Shown piece after piece: positions 25,791 through 40,400 of a DNA stretch of 64,000 bases. Every line of letters starts with the position of its first letter. The first letter of the stretch is position 1. The position numbers and the translations under genes were made by a program. This DNA is from Stercorarius parasiticus. Lineage: Eukaryota > Chordata > Aves > Charadriiformes > Stercorariidae. The notes beneath the pieces were generated by a model, which was not told the origin of the DNA, ran no database searches, and saw nothing but the letters and a program-made list of their open reading frames with translations. The DNA lies in NCBI GenBank assembly GCA_013396915.1, contig VWZL01001973.1:434001-498000 (forward strand). Reading direction: 5' to 3'.

Positions 25791-28700
25791 TTTTGTTATG
25801 TGAAACTTGTTCAAGTGTTAAAAATTGTTTTACACCTTATTCAAACCGTCCACAAAAAAAGATTACTTTCTGCCAAGGGACACCTGAAATTCAGTTTGTT
25901 TCTTCCAAATTAAATATTTCCTCATGTTAATTAAATAACTTCGATTTCATCTGTATGCTACTTTCCAGTTAAAGAAAACTAAGATACTGAAGTGTAATGT
26001 TTACAAATTTCAATTTCTGCTTTATGAAACACTTGATAAAACTGACTATCACCAATTATTAGTATCAATTATAAAGGCACTGACAATTTTGTCTGACTAT
26101 TTTGGACAAGTGTCTGTACTGTTTCCAGCATTTCATGCAGATATACCTGTATCATAAAGTAGAAAATGAACTCTATTGGATTTCTGAGAAGTGAATCAAT
26201 AAACTCATAATGGTACTTCAGGGCAACCTTTAATGCAATATATCTTTCTGATTTCATAATTATGAAGTTTATAGAAAGCAGTTGTACATTTCTGGAATAT
26301 TATTAAGGTAAATTCTTTGATATGTCCATACCCCGGGACCTATTCCTGGGAAAGTCCAGATAGAGTCTTCCTTTCATAACAGAAGCCTTTCAAGAAATAC
26401 ATAAACAAAAAGCTGTTAATTTGTTCTGAAAAAAAAAAGAAAAAATCAGCATGTTTCTCAGAAGACATCTGCATCAGAATGCTTACTTAAACTGCAATAC
26501 AGGAGTAGAATCTACTCTGTATCTGTAGCGTTTGTTTGTCCTACATTTCCATTGCTCAAGAAAAAGAAAAGAGGTGGGTTTGCGGTTCTTATTTTGGTTT
26601 CATTTGCTCTGTTGTCTCCATTCTTTACTCTCCTGTACAAGTAAAGACAGTATTCAAAATAGTAGAAGCGGCACCTCCATGGTGCTTTGTCCCAACCTAC
26701 TTTCTCACCCTTCACCCTTCTTCTCCTACTAGCTGTAGTATCATGTCCACAGGGTATGGCACCTCAAGAAAAAATGTTAGGATGGAATTCAAGTCCAGCT
26801 TTGCACTCTTACATGTAGGTGGCTACATGTGTGCTAGGTATCTTACCTTCTATGGAGACCCATCAAAATCATCAGTGAAACTTCGAGAGCTGTTCTCTTG
26901 TGTAAGTGTGCCTTTAGGGCCTTGTGGTATCTGATGCATCCACATGGGATTGATAGATATGACAGAAGATTTACAAAATACCTGTTCCTTTCTTTTTTGT
27001 CAAGGCAAGATCCCCTGGGACATCTCCGGCATCTGAATAACACTTTGTGCATGCACTTCAAGGTGAGCTCAATCTCTCTCTCCCCAGTTGCAATGATTAG
27101 ACTTCCACTGATTACAGCTGAAGTTTAGGCAACACATCGAAATACTTATATGAAAACACTTAAATTATCAAACCCTAGATATCAGCTCCATTAAAGAGTA
27201 GATGCTAATACTAGTTAAGGGCTATGAATAATGTTATGTTCTCAGACTGGATTTCATACAATTTGCATTGCAATGGGGGGAAACCTCACAAAGAAAGTCA
27301 GCCAAAGAAAGATAGGATGCTTTTTACTTTGATGAACTTTACTAAAAATTGTCACACAATCATCTTACTATACTGGACTAATAAGATAAACTGCCACTGA
27401 ACTCTTATGCAGAAAGTTTTAAACAAAATCAAAATACTTGGCTCAGAAATCAGTGATAAAAACCTCACCAGCTAGTATATTCAGAAAGAGAAGAATTATA
27501 TCATGAAGAATAAACATAAGCAATAGTGAAAACAAGTACAGCCACACTAAATGAGGCAAGAGGTTCCTCCAGTTCAGTATTCAGAGTTTGAGGGGGTAAG
27601 GGGTGGGGAGGCAAACGGTAGAAGAAAATGAGGGGGCAGAGGGGGGTGGGTGGAAATCTTCCCTGCTAATCTCCAGTAAATCAAGCTTAGTTTGAAACTT
27701 GAAATACGGTAGTTAATAATTTTCACATTCTTGTGCCAGCAGCTTAAATACTGCAATCATGAACAACCTGACAAAGTATTTATTTTTATCACCCTCTATT
27801 TTAATTGAATAACATTTTGTGTTCATATTTTAAGAAAAACATCTAAGTTCCATCTTAAGTTTCTTATCTAAGTTCATCTTTTCTGCAATTCATTATTTTA
27901 TGCAGCTAACATTCTGTTTTCATTCTTCACTTTTCTAGGTTAAATCCTTTGTCTTCTTCCTGTGAGAGTTTTTCAATACCATCGGCCATCTTTGCTAAAA
28001 TTCCCTGAATTCTATGTGATGATAAAGTATTGCAAATGTGAATTTACTGTGTAAATTGATATAGCATATATTATTTCCTATGAAACTACATATTAATTTA
28101 CTTGTATTTTTAATATTTTCCCCATTGTTCTCTTCCTTGTTTCTGTGCAGACTAATACTCTGGGGTTTTTTCAGCAACAGAAGAGCCATTATCTGACCTC
28201 TCCCCACTGACATCTAGATCGCTACTTTGTATTAATATAGCCACTCTAAACCCGTGCAAAAGGTAGGGATGGCTGATATTTTTCCTTACAGAAGATACTA
28301 TTTTGCATGGCATCCAATAATTTTATTTCTATTCTCTTGCTCCATGAAAGTTTTCATAGTTTCCATTTCTTACCAAATCTAGTAACTGATCTTTTTTACA
28401 AGTGAAAATGTGTCATCTATATTAATTTAAAAATATATAAATCTTAAACTATAAATAAGCATGTGTTGGACACTACATAGGCTAGAGATACTTTCATATT
28501 AAACAAAAGAGGAATATTAAAGATTTTGAAATTGTTTCCTTCATAGAAAAATGGCTCTCACTCAGGATAAGACATAAAAGAAAGCCAAAGATGTAAAAGA
28601 AGCCATAAAATACTCATCTACCTCACAGACAACTAATATGACAATAATGTAACTACCACTTACTAAGAGTGAAAATAATTAACATAAAACAAATTTTATA

Positions 28701-31700
28701 GGCACAAAAAAAAAAGTGGATAAATCAGAATATGAAATTGGAATAATGAAATTCCATAAGGAATAGATGTGTTCAAAAAAAGTAGTAAGAAATGTCTGCA
28801 TTTAAAAGAAAATATTATTTTTCCAAGGTCCCAGTACATATAAACTGACAGAGGATGCCTTTTTCCCCATCGTTAAGCCCACAGGTTTCAGAAAAGCATC
28901 TGAATGCACAGAACTGAAAACTCTTCTTCAGATTAACAAGTTTAAAGTAATTTTTTAAAGTAATTGCTTAATTTTTCCTATAAAAACCATATACTTACAT
29001 TTGTACCTAAAATTGCAGAAAGTAGAGAAAGAATGAAATTTTTAAGTGACAATAATGTCTACCTACATTCTTAATTTAGTAAGCATAACTCCTAACCATA
29101 TTTGTATCTTCTGGAACATGCTTTCTATAATTCAGGAACACTGTGTTGTATTCATCTGCATCCCTTAACAACCTCTGTAAAATGCCAGTTTGGTAGTATA
29201 TGAAAACTCTCATTCTCAATCATTTCATTCATTATACTCTCAAGTAATTAAATTTGCTTTAATCAAATGGTAAGTATATTTCCCAAAGACAGACAGAGAC
29301 TATTTCAATATTTTATCTCCATTAATCTGAAGGAATTTGACAAGTTATCTAACTAGAATTAATTTTGCTACTAAAATAAAATCAAGCCATTGATTCTATC
29401 AAAAACAAAAAACTTAATTTCAAGAGGAAGTATGAACTACTTTTTAAAATTAAATTTAAATTTACATTTAAAGCAATTTTTATAAAATAGCCCAGTTATC
29501 CAGATGTAATTCCACCACTAATTTCCTAAGTAACGTTGGTAAAGCTGGACAACAAACTACCTGATATAGCAAAATACATATAGCTGGAATTGAAATAAGA
29601 ATGTCAGAAGCTGTAACAGCCTGTCTCTTGTATTTGCTTAGTAAGTCATTCAAATATTGATGTACAGCATCTTGCAAATTTATTGTAAAGCTAAGTAAGA
29701 AGTTGATAATGAAATACTTGGTAGCATTTAGAAAGTACAATAACTGATACCCACAAGGCACTGAGATCAGTATGGAGTAGCTGGTCAAAGTAGCCGGACA
29801 AAGAAAGTCAACGCCCTGTTATTCAAGTGCATCATGGAAGGGCGAGTAAGAGTTCTGGGGTGTTCTAGCAGAGATTAAAACCTTCCTTCAGTGATCAGAA
29901 TCTTGCTAGCTAATGCCTTCAGCAAAAGAATAATTGTATTATGAAGAATAAACATGAATTGATAAGAACAAATTGCAGAACTTAAGTCTTCCAAGAAAGC
30001 AGATAGCACAGTGACTAGCCTTACTGAGAACAGTGGTAAAAGTGATATTAACCTTTTGATCTGACCTCCTCAATTTAGGAGAAGCACCTCTGGAGTATGG
30101 CCCTAGGAATTATGAATGCAACAAAAATCACCATCTGTGGCAGGAGCCAGTTGCTCTCTTATTGAATGAAGAGGCTAATGCTAGAGAGGATGAAAAGCAC
30201 TATTTTAGGAATATTTGTTATTTGAAATCTTTATGTATTTCAAACAAACTGAGTAAGCCAAATCTTATTTGGCTTCTTTGTATCATATGTGGATAGGATA
30301 GGAAACATTGGATAAAGAGAAGCAGCACAGACCAGGAATCAGTTGGGCTGACTGGAGGAAGAAAGGATGTTATGAAATTTATGACGCATATACATATACA
30401 CATATGCTGTGTGTTAACACATACATGCTAACTAATGGTTTAGTTCAGAGCATTTTATATCTGTTTAGACATCAAAAGTAGACTGTTATATGTTATAGAC
30501 TTGTTTTCCACTCTTTTTTTGGGGGGGGAATACTCAGTAAATGTAATTCATTATTATTTGTTGAAAACAATGGAATTTTTTAAAATATAAAACAAAGTAT
30601 TGTTGTTTTACACTGGTTGACTGTTTTGAAAAATTATTGCTTACAAATTCAAAGTGCCTACAATTTAAATACTAATAACACTAATACATGGGTGACATTT
30701 ATAAACAATAGTTACTGTTAACATAATAATCTTTAGCACTATTGGAATAAAGAGATGAGTGGCGATTTTTCAGCTTCTTTCTGGAAGAGCAGTATTTTTT
30801 TACACCTACAAAGGACCTTTGAAGCTCTGCGTTTTAGTTGAAAATCAAAGGGCATGATTTATTTTTATTTCTTAAGCAAGACATTTCCAGCTCATTAACA
30901 ATATAGCTCTGAATTATTCTTAGATCATTCTTTCTGTTTACTGAAAAAGATATAAAGGTTACATCTAACAAATTCCTGCTTGCAATGAGGACAGCAATTT
31001 AGTGTTGCATAGGGATAGATGTAAAAAAGACAAATAATTAGAGCTAGCGATACTGAAACCTAAATGTATGAGGCATGTTTTCTTCAAAGAAATTGTGTGT
31101 CACCACAGTAAGGGGGAGGAAAGGAGATGGCAGACTGCCAAGGCGAGTTTCTGTTGGGTGACAGTATTCCAATCTAGAAAAATGCTTCTGTTATTTAAGC
31201 AAATTTGACAGTAGGCTAGTCAGACTACAAAGCTATACCTCCTTAAGAGATACATATGCCATTATAGGACCATAGACACTCTGACATTAAAAGAAGTTTT
31301 CCTGGTTCATAAGTTCAAAGACTCCTATGAAATATTTATGTATTTTGGAAAGCACCTTGAACTGTGTTTCTTTTGAAAGTATTTTGAAATGCAGTTGTTG
31401 TGATTCAAATTTTTTTGAAAGTTTTTTTCTAGTACTGAAGTTTCTAAGTATGTTAAACATTTCAAGAGTCTCTTATGTCTAGAAAATGTATTGGAGGGGA
31501 ACCCTACATTAGTGAGACTACAGATATAAACTAGTAAGTCTGTAATTAAAGCTAGTGTCAGGAAAAGAAAAAGGCCAAGAGTGTGAAATGTAATATTTTC
31601 TCTCACACAGTTTTGACTAATCACTTTGAAAAAGAGTACCACTGCTCCTCCCCTTTCCATCCCAGGGAGAGCTGACACTCGCTACCATTTACAAGTCCTT

Positions 31701-34149
31701 CAGAAGCAGAAAGAAGTCATAAGCCAGAGTGTTCTCCCTTTCCCTTCCCAGCAGGCCATGGAATGCAATGAGCTGCACAGGGTCAACATGAGGAAAGAAG
31801 GCTTACTTATTGTAAAATGGGTTTGAAGTAGATAGGAAACACTGCCAACGGAGACCGAGCATTTGGGTTAAGGATTAACATGGAAGTTGCATAGAGCAGC
31901 AACAGAAGGGTAACATATCCAAGTAAAGAGGAGAGAACAGAGACTAACAGGAGAGAAACTACAGGTCTGGAAGCTTCACAAGTCCTTACTTATATTCCAC
32001 ATCAAAATGTCATTGGTGTCTCCTAAGCTGAACAACTTCTAATGTTCCTGAAAATCTCTTTGAGACTTCTTTCCCTTCCAATAAACCTGGTTCAGACAAG
32101 TCTTTACCTGTTTCTAAATGAATTCTTATCTAATCTAACTAAATTTACATTCCCCATGAAAGTATACTTTGTTTCCATTATCATATACCCTAATAGGTGA
32201 TTTGATGTTCCTCAGAACTAAGTTCAGAGGAGCAGTTTCATTCCCAGCTGTGCTCATGACCTGATGTATGATACTGGACAAGTAACATGATTTTTGGTAC
32301 CCTATTATCTCTTTACAATGCATGCACTTTTGGGCAGAGACTATTTTACTATTTTCTGTTCAAAGAACAAAAGGAAAAGCAGAACCGAGAAAAAGAATTT
32401 ATTTAGACAGCTTTTTCTATTATTATTATTATGTGCTATAATCTTTTGTTCGTGTATCTCTAGGCTATCAAATTCCATTTGAATTGAAAAAAAGTAAAGA
32501 AATACTAACTTCTTTACATTAAATTTGACCAGATCAGGGCAACAGAAGGTGCAAAGCTAAAGCCCTTGTGCCTAAAAGCATGTTTCCCAAAAATAAAGAA
32601 ACAATGTCTGAAAAAAAAAAGTAAAAAAATTAAATAGAGATACATTAGGCTGATAGTTTCGCTTTAAAAGACTTGCCTGGAATACAGGACAATTCCTACC
32701 AGTTTTGTTAAATTATTTCCTTACTGTGCTGCACTTTTGATTTCATTGGACCTTGAAAAACTTGTATACAGAAACAGGACACAAAAGACAAATTTTTCTC
32801 TTAACAGAAATAATTTTATTTTAACTGCTATTTCATAGGCTTTTGTTTTCTATTTGGTCTTCTTAGACCAACAGTTCAATTTAGTTCAATCCTAACATGC
32901 CCATGACATTACAAACAGGCTTTGAAATTATTATGAAACAATGCATCAGAGATTTTGAAGTGACAATTTTATGCTTGTATTTCCTTAACTATCAAGGATA
33001 CTTGACAAATGAATCGTTTCTTCTTCCTAATTCTATGTTTTAGTCATCTAATTATATTATATGACTTACTAATCAAGCTGCATATTTTACTAATCAACCA
33101 ATACACTTTCATTAGTTGCTTATTTTAATATTTGAGAATTTACCTATTTTTCTGTTTGAGTTACAGAATTCACTGATTCAAATGAATATTTTACTGATCC
33201 AGCTGCATGTGAAATCCATGTAGGCACAAAGCTGATTGGCTTTTAGCAATACTCTAAGGACTTTTTTTTGGCGTTAAATATTATTTAGATACAAAATACT
33301 CTGGTTTTGGACAGTTTGTCTCCTCTTGCCTGCTGAAGAAATTATCCCTGCACATTCTACTGCAATTCAATTTTTAAGTTTATACCTCCCTGTTAGGGTG
33401 AAATAGCCAATACTGTGCTGCCAGGTCACTGGTGCCCATGATAACTAGGTTAAAGGTAGTTTGGGGAAATTTCTTCTACTTTTTAATGATGGCAATCTAG
33501 CCAATCTGGGGTTAAATTACCCAATAACAGACCAGGTATACCTTAACTGAAGAGATGAACTGTGTGTGCATCTGATATGCAGGAAGAACGAAGAAAGGAA
33601 GCAGAAAGGAACTGAGGCATCTGCACAAGTTCCCTGAAATGTGAGCTGGGGAGGAGTCTTTCTAAGTAGAGCTCAAACTTTTACTTTTCTTGGGACATTT
33701 AGAGGAAGCTGAAATGAGAAAGATGGACAGAAAGGTCAACTACTTATTCCCCATCAAACACATTAGCTAGAAGAGACTGAAAAGTTTTGAAAAGGCCAAC
33801 AACATCATGAAACTGCCTGCTGCCTTCTCTTATTAGAGAAAAGGACTTTGAGAGTCATCATGGAAGTTCTACTGGTAAGTACTACCATCCAACCAAAGCT
33901 GAAAGCAGATAGGAAAGTACAGGCCAAACAGAAAGCTGGGGAGAGAGAAGGAGTCCCTGTCCCATGAAGGATCAAGAGGACTTTTGCAAGGAAGAGCAAT
34001 AACAGACTCCAATACAAAAGCCCAAGGTGACTGTTTGATACAGGTATTGAGATACAACTTGTAAGTATAAGAAACTAGCAGTGCTAGTGGTAAATCTCTG
34101 AAGACTCTGAGCATAGGCAAACAAGTGGATTGTGTGTTGGGAAGTTCAG
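25791..34149. other. Unique AT-rich noncoding sequence
   Basis: I see no gene or recognisable transposon in these 8.4 kb. Open frames are below about 135 codons. The longest, 132 codons on the plus strand at 26536-26934, overlaps open frames in other phases and shows no domain. A G-rich patch lies at about 27590-27655 (GGGGTGGG-type words). Two segments near 27485 and 29925 share ATGAAGAATAAACAT and weak flanking similarity, which could be an old dispersed repeat. Confidence 0.45.
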
Positions 34150-34420
34150 AATAATTTTTCTGGGTAAATACATGGGAGTTTTAACTCTGCTTCTGGTCAT
34201 GTGGATAAGAAGGGTTAATGAAAACTACAGTTGTATCATTGCTACACGCCACTAATTATGGCGGGATTTGCAGAAATTACATATTGTAATGCTACGTTTT
34301 AGTTTGTGGTCCTTGAATTATACATTTGGCATCCTGCTTTCCTATAAAATTCTCCACACTGTTGATTTACCATGCATATGGAAATGACTGCATTTTATTT
34401 CTAGTATTGCTGAACTGCTA
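34150..34420. promoter_or_regulatory. Possible conserved regulatory block
   Basis: Within otherwise CpG-poor sequence, 34241-34296 contains three CpGs and dense motif-like words: CTAATTATGGCGGG (a homeodomain core next to a GC-rich word) and ATTAC-5 nt-GTAAT, an inverted pair at 34276-34290. Such retained CpGs and balanced, non-repetitive sequence resemble vertebrate conserved noncoding elements. This is an inference from composition only. No alignment was possible, and it may be ordinary DNA. Confidence 0.2.
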
Positions 34421-37400
34421 CAGTATATTTGTCATTTCAACAGCCATCATACTTTTACTTAAACACACACATATATATGTATATCTACCTTAAAATAACT
34501 GCATGGGGACTTTTTTTTCATTCAACTTCTCCCTCATTTCTTGACTCAGTATTTCTGTGTTTTCATACCAGCTTGGGCTGAGTTCAATAATACATTACCA
34601 GTGTCCACTATAAAAGCAATATTTCTGTTAGCTTTGTTACTTAAAAAAAAGTGTAGCAGTAGGCTAAAACATAATCTATTCCTTATAATCCTGAAATGAA
34701 TGTTGAGCGAGTTACTTAAAACTCTACATGAATAAAGTGCTGGAATCAGGCCCTAAGGGAAAGCTAAAGTTTAATGGTTATACGCATAACATTGATATAT
34801 TTCCTTACATGCAGCATTCAAGAAAATAGATTCCATACTGAGTGTTTCTTAAGTGCTACTTTAGTTGGAGCAAAGCAAAATTTGGTATCTTTTTATGACC
34901 CCTACCATTTCTTATGGGAACAAATCCTGCCTTTGAGCTAAGTATTAATCTGTGCTCATAATAACTATCAAAAGTACAAGTGAAAAGGAAAGTGAATGAA
35001 GACTTTAAAAAAATCCCATCCTTAGGTTCTTTCCATCTTAACTGTAATCAAATGATATTTTGAAACTTAAATAAATAGAAGTTTAAAAATTAATCAATTG
35101 GAAAATTGTACTTTGATGAGAAGAATCACCATACCACTAGACATAATGGAAATTGAGGAAACAAAATTTATTTGAAATTCTGCATTGGATTTTGTATAGA
35201 AAGATTCTTTACTTTGAAAGAACTAAGAGCTATGTCATACTTGTCAAATTCAGGTTAGTGAGGTGTCATTGGCTATCAAGTAACTGGCCATGTGTCACTC
35301 AAAAGACATGGGAAATAGGTTCCTATTTAGCACAGGGCTTCCATTACTGTAGACTTATGTGTATTTATGCAGCTCACACATGTAAATATGCCTCTGCCTG
35401 TAGAATTTCATCTTTAAATCTTTTTTTATGAAGACATCACTCTCTTTCCCTTTTTGTTGCCGTACTGTAAGAAAACTTGATAGAACAAGCCAAGATTTTT
35501 TCATATAAAAATTGATTTCAGTAAGAAAAACTTTTTATATACAACCTTATTCTGTTCTAAAATTTGGCAAGTCAAAGTTAATGGAAAAATTTTACTGAGT
35601 GCAGAAGTGGAAAGAGAATCCTAAGAATATGTTAGAATTCTAAAAATACTTTCTAAAAAAATCTTTTAAAAAATTGCTAAAAATGCAGGTCTCTAATGAC
35701 TGAATTAAAGAAATCAAAACTGGTAATTTAAGTGCTGACAGAACTTCTTCAGGTGATTCAGAAACAATTTTAATTACACTATGTAGTAGGAAAGAAAGTA
35801 TTTGCATTAAATTTTTTATGCCCAAATCAGATATTGATCCATGAAGACAAAGCCAAGAAGATCAAAATAACACTGAAGGATGGAAGGTATGACCATTCAT
35901 TACCTTACTTTCTTTTCTTCCTGGGGATTATACTATGAATAAGTTTCAGTTGCATAAACGTAAGGGTAGATTAAATGTATTTAACAATGCACGAAAAGAA
36001 TGTAATAATAGCGCCCTTTATATCACTTAATACATAATGTTATTAAAAATAGTTTTAGATATTTGGTTTGTATCATAAAATCACAAATCCTGACCATAGT
36101 CAGAAATCACCCTTTAATTAAAAACTGAAAAGAAGATTTTTAATTTTTTTATGTGATAAAACTGTTTTAACTTGAAGTTACAAATGTCAATAGCTCTTAT
36201 TCTAAGGATTTTTTTTATATTTTCTTTCTTACATCCTCTCTTAAATGTTACATTTTCATTCAAACATGAATGATTTTGCTAGAACCACCGCAGGTATAAA
36301 TGAAAACTCGAAGTACAATATGAGAAGCTCAATTAGGAGACAATTTTAAATTACCTCTGTATAAACAAGATATATTTCCTATTTACTTTTCATTTATGTG
36401 CAAAGAAAGTAAGTGAAGGACTGTTATTAAAGACTGCTCCAAAATGTGATATTATCTCTGTCTCAGCAGGAATTGCAAGAATCAAAGAAAAACTCACATA
36501 TTTTGACATAGAAAAGCTACTAACTGAAAAATGTCCCACTGTTTCATCTATTTTGACTGCATGTAATATACTAATCCACTTTTATTTATAGATGAAATTA
36601 ATCAGCAATTATATGAAACCTCCCAAGCCACATTGCTAGAATGATATGCAGTCTGCTCATAAATAACCCTTTCTTTTCCACGTTTCCATGTTTCTGTTTG
36701 AGTCAGTCAGTATGGTTCCTGATTTTTTTTTAAAGTAGATCAAGGAGACACAATATTTGGGCATCACCTCAAAAAGTGAAAAGGATTTTGTCACATATTA
36801 CGGATGAGTATCACTGAAGGCCTTTTGCAAGTATTACACAGCAACAGAAACTACCCCTTTAATCTTTTCTAAAATTGAATCTATGATAGAAAGAAGCGGA
36901 AAAAATGTTGCTGACTTTCCTTACAATTCTTTTGGACGCCTATAATAGGACCATTTTGAACCATTACAAGTTGAAAAAACACACTATAAAAAGAAAGTCT
37001 AGGAGAAACAAACCTAAGCGGTCGCAGTTCCTCCCAACAGCTATAGAAAGCAATCCAGCTTCCAGCCCCAGCGTGGAATATCATTGTTTTTCTCCAGATT
37101 TAACTCCCCTTCCTCTCTTTCTGCAACATCTTTTCTTCAAGAGGCTACCCATAATGTCTCCACACACCTTTAGTAAATATTCCAATATTAGCAGCAAGAC
37201 CACAGTATGAACGAGGACTAGCAGTAAGATTTCTTGGACAATCACAGAGCCAGACAATGATGTGCCTTGCCCTGTGATATGCTACATAAGTCTTCACTGC
37301 CAGCTCTATTTTGTGAGATACCACAAACAGATTCCTCCTGCTGACCTGAGCACTTAAAGGGCCAGTCTGCAGTATTACTCAGATGAAGCATCCACTGGCA

Positions 37401-40400
37401 ATAACATGAGCATTCAATTGTGGGAGACGAGTAGATGCTAGCATCTATAAATCCCACCTCACTTATGCATCAAAAATATTTAATGTTCTGGAAAGTCAGT
37501 GAAAGCACCAGGGCAATCCTTATACGTCTGATATTGAGGGAAAAGTGAGGAGAGAGCTGATAAATATTATCAGCACGACTGGTTTATTTCAGTGTCTTAA
37601 GTTAGTTCTATAATAAATATAAAAGTGAACATTGTAAGTTGTCTGTGGTTATGATTTATCAAGGATGAAGGAAAATTAAATGCAGCCCTTTCTTCTTTTC
37701 TCTTCTTGTGGTCCAGAGCATGGATTTTAATCAAAATCTGGTTATAAAGCTATCTGTCAATGCTTCAGTTATCTCTGAACTATAAACAATTCTATAGTTT
37801 CTCCTGGAGAAAAATTCTATTTTATGTCTCAGCTAATCTAACAGTTCACCATTTGCTGCTACTTGTTCTCCTTTCTTCCTACATCATTTTTCCATTTGCA
37901 TACTCCTGAAATTTTCTTTGAAGTGACTCTGGCACTCATCAGGCCTTTTATTGATCTGATCTAATGCACCAGGCTAGGAAAAAAAATTAGCCTTTGTCAA
38001 GTTACTTTTTGATCACTTTAGCAAACTCACTCAGTGCAGGGTCAGAAGCTCCCCAGAAAAAGAAAACGGGTCATGCTCAGAAGAGAAGGTAGAGGAGGGA
38101 GTAAATACTTGATATCCATAATCTATCAGATTGACAAATGGGATATAATTTTATCCTGAATCTCTACTTCAAAGTTGTTTCACTCTATGTAAACAATTAA
38201 ATCTCCATCCAGTCAAAGAAAGACACTGACTATTGCTGGTGCTTATAGTACTTGCCCAATAACTGAACCTTATGGAACGCATATTTCCCATTAAATTAAT
38301 AGATAATTTTATTTTCATATGAATTTTCATATTTACCATTCTTTGGTCCTATTCATTGTCAAACTAGTATGTCCTTTGACTGATTCAAAATGTCCTCCTG
38401 CGATTGTGTCCAATACCATCCTACATGCTCTTTTTCTTCCTCAATATATGCCTCCCTTTTCCTCGTCCTCAATTCATAACTCCTTCCTGATTTCCCATGC
38501 AAATTTCCATATCTTCACTCTCACTCTCCTCTTTCCAAACACAGTCAAAGTACTCACATACCTCCCCTTTTGATACACATCTTGTCCATTCCTCTAGTGT
38601 CAAATTGTCTAATCCCTAGCCCTGCACCACTGCTGGGCCAGCACCTCATGGTAGCCGTATTGCGGCTACCAAGCAGAGTCCTGCTAAGCATAATGCTCAC
38701 AGCTAAGCACAATTCGCTTTTTTCATAGATTTTTTTTCACAACAGTATGCTTGACTCCTGTTCTTCACTGCCTAAGATACAACCGGCTCAAAGAGGAAAA
38801 AAAAAATCATAGTTTTCCAGACCACTGCAGCCATTCTAAGATGGACAGTTATAACATATCCTGTTGTCTCAAGCTTTGTCTCAATATCTACATCACGTTA
38901 AGAACAAGGGCTTTCAACAAAATATCTACAGCCAGTCATCCCTGAGCATATACTTCTCCCACGTTAGCAGCAATTACTAAAATCACAAGCCTCTTGGTAA
39001 ACTCAAATGTGTACCACATCTGCCAAAAGATAACTTACACTGACTCACAATCTGTAAAATACTGATGATCTAAGATATAATGAGGGAATTATCAAATGCT
39101 AATGCAACAGTTTTACCATAAGCGCTCACGATGACTCAGTTCTAGAGGAGGTAAAAAATATAAATAGCAATGAAAACTGTTTGTTAAAAAAAAAAAATCA
39201 ACATGAAGCATTGCAAAGGATATGTGTGAATAAACCTAAGGACTTCATACATTTTTTCTTTTTTTTTTGCCTGTGGCTTCCAATGTAGCCTTCGTTTATT
39301 TGCATATTACATATGGTTTGCCAGATTTCAGCCTTTTTCTTTAGCTAACTATTAAGACATAAGCATCCTCATAGCCAAAGTTCTTTAGGAAGTTAAATCA
39401 ATTTTTACATGCACAAAAAAATGGTTATACAGTGTCTGTATAAACAATTTCTGAAAGACAGTTTATTTGAGAAGCAGGGTTCATGGAGATCTAAGAGAAT
39501 AAAGAGAAAGTGATGAAAAAAAGATTCATCCTGAACAGGATATATGGTTGTCTTTCCCATCTCAGTGCTACTTGTGGATATCTAAAACTCAATACAGCAA
39601 GTCTATTTCCTCAAGTCTTAAAGGGCCCCTGAAAATGAAAAAAACATTCTTTCATGAAACACATTAGCTCAGCTTTTCACATTTAAATATGCATTCATTT
39701 TCTACACCCTGGACTTCTAAACCCTAAATTAAATGTTCGACATTTTTGAGGAAATGAAAAAAGTCTAGACAGTCCATCCTGATTATGCAGTAACTTGAGC
39801 AACCTAGGCCATTCATGTCTAACATCACCGAATTCAATGCTTCGTGAGTAACCCATAGAGATCACCCTTCAGCATAGCCTGCAAAAGTTCTTTCTCACAA
39901 TGAAATTGTAAATAGCATGGAAAAACAAGAAATCCTTTCCACTAGAAGTCACATCTCCTGCAATGAGGGGGTTAAAGTAGGAGCCTATCATGATTATTAT
40001 TGTTTTTTTATTCAAAAGGAAAACACTTATCACTCAGATTGAGTAATATTACTTCAGCAGAGGAAGATAAAGTTCTGTAGGGTGCTCCCTGTATTTGGAG
40101 TGAGATTGCCTGACAGCACTATGAGAGACCTCTAATATTTTTAGTTTCAGAGGAATATATAAAGTCAGTTATGGGCTCTGTTTCATGTATTAAAGGGAAA
40201 GAGAAGATTGAGAGTAAGAATAAATCGATGTGCAGAGAAAAAGGAAGGGAAGGAAAGATGATACAGGCTACAGTGAAAGTACAACAATACTAATGTAGGT
40301 TATGTAGATAGAATAATATGTGACTTGTCAGGACTATGCTGTTGTGTACCCATCACTGCAAGCCAACGTTCTTTCCCAGTGTTCATGGCCCCAGCCTTTG

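Noticed and set aside
26536..26934. 132-codon open frame on the plus strand
   Set aside because: It overlaps open frames in other phases and on the minus strand, which is usual for stop-poor chance sequence. No domain is recognised.
27485..29985. Two segments sharing ATGAAGAATAAACAT
   Set aside because: Similarity is weak outside the shared word in AT-rich sequence. This could be chance, so it was not called as a repeat family.
32230..32320. MIR-like words (TGATACTGGACAAGTAAC)
   Set aside because: The match is too short and lacks the rest of the MIR core.
36905..37210. Basic-rich 101-codon open frame
   Set aside because: The lysine/arginine run comes from an A/G-rich patch. No domain, conserved motif or splice signals are seen.
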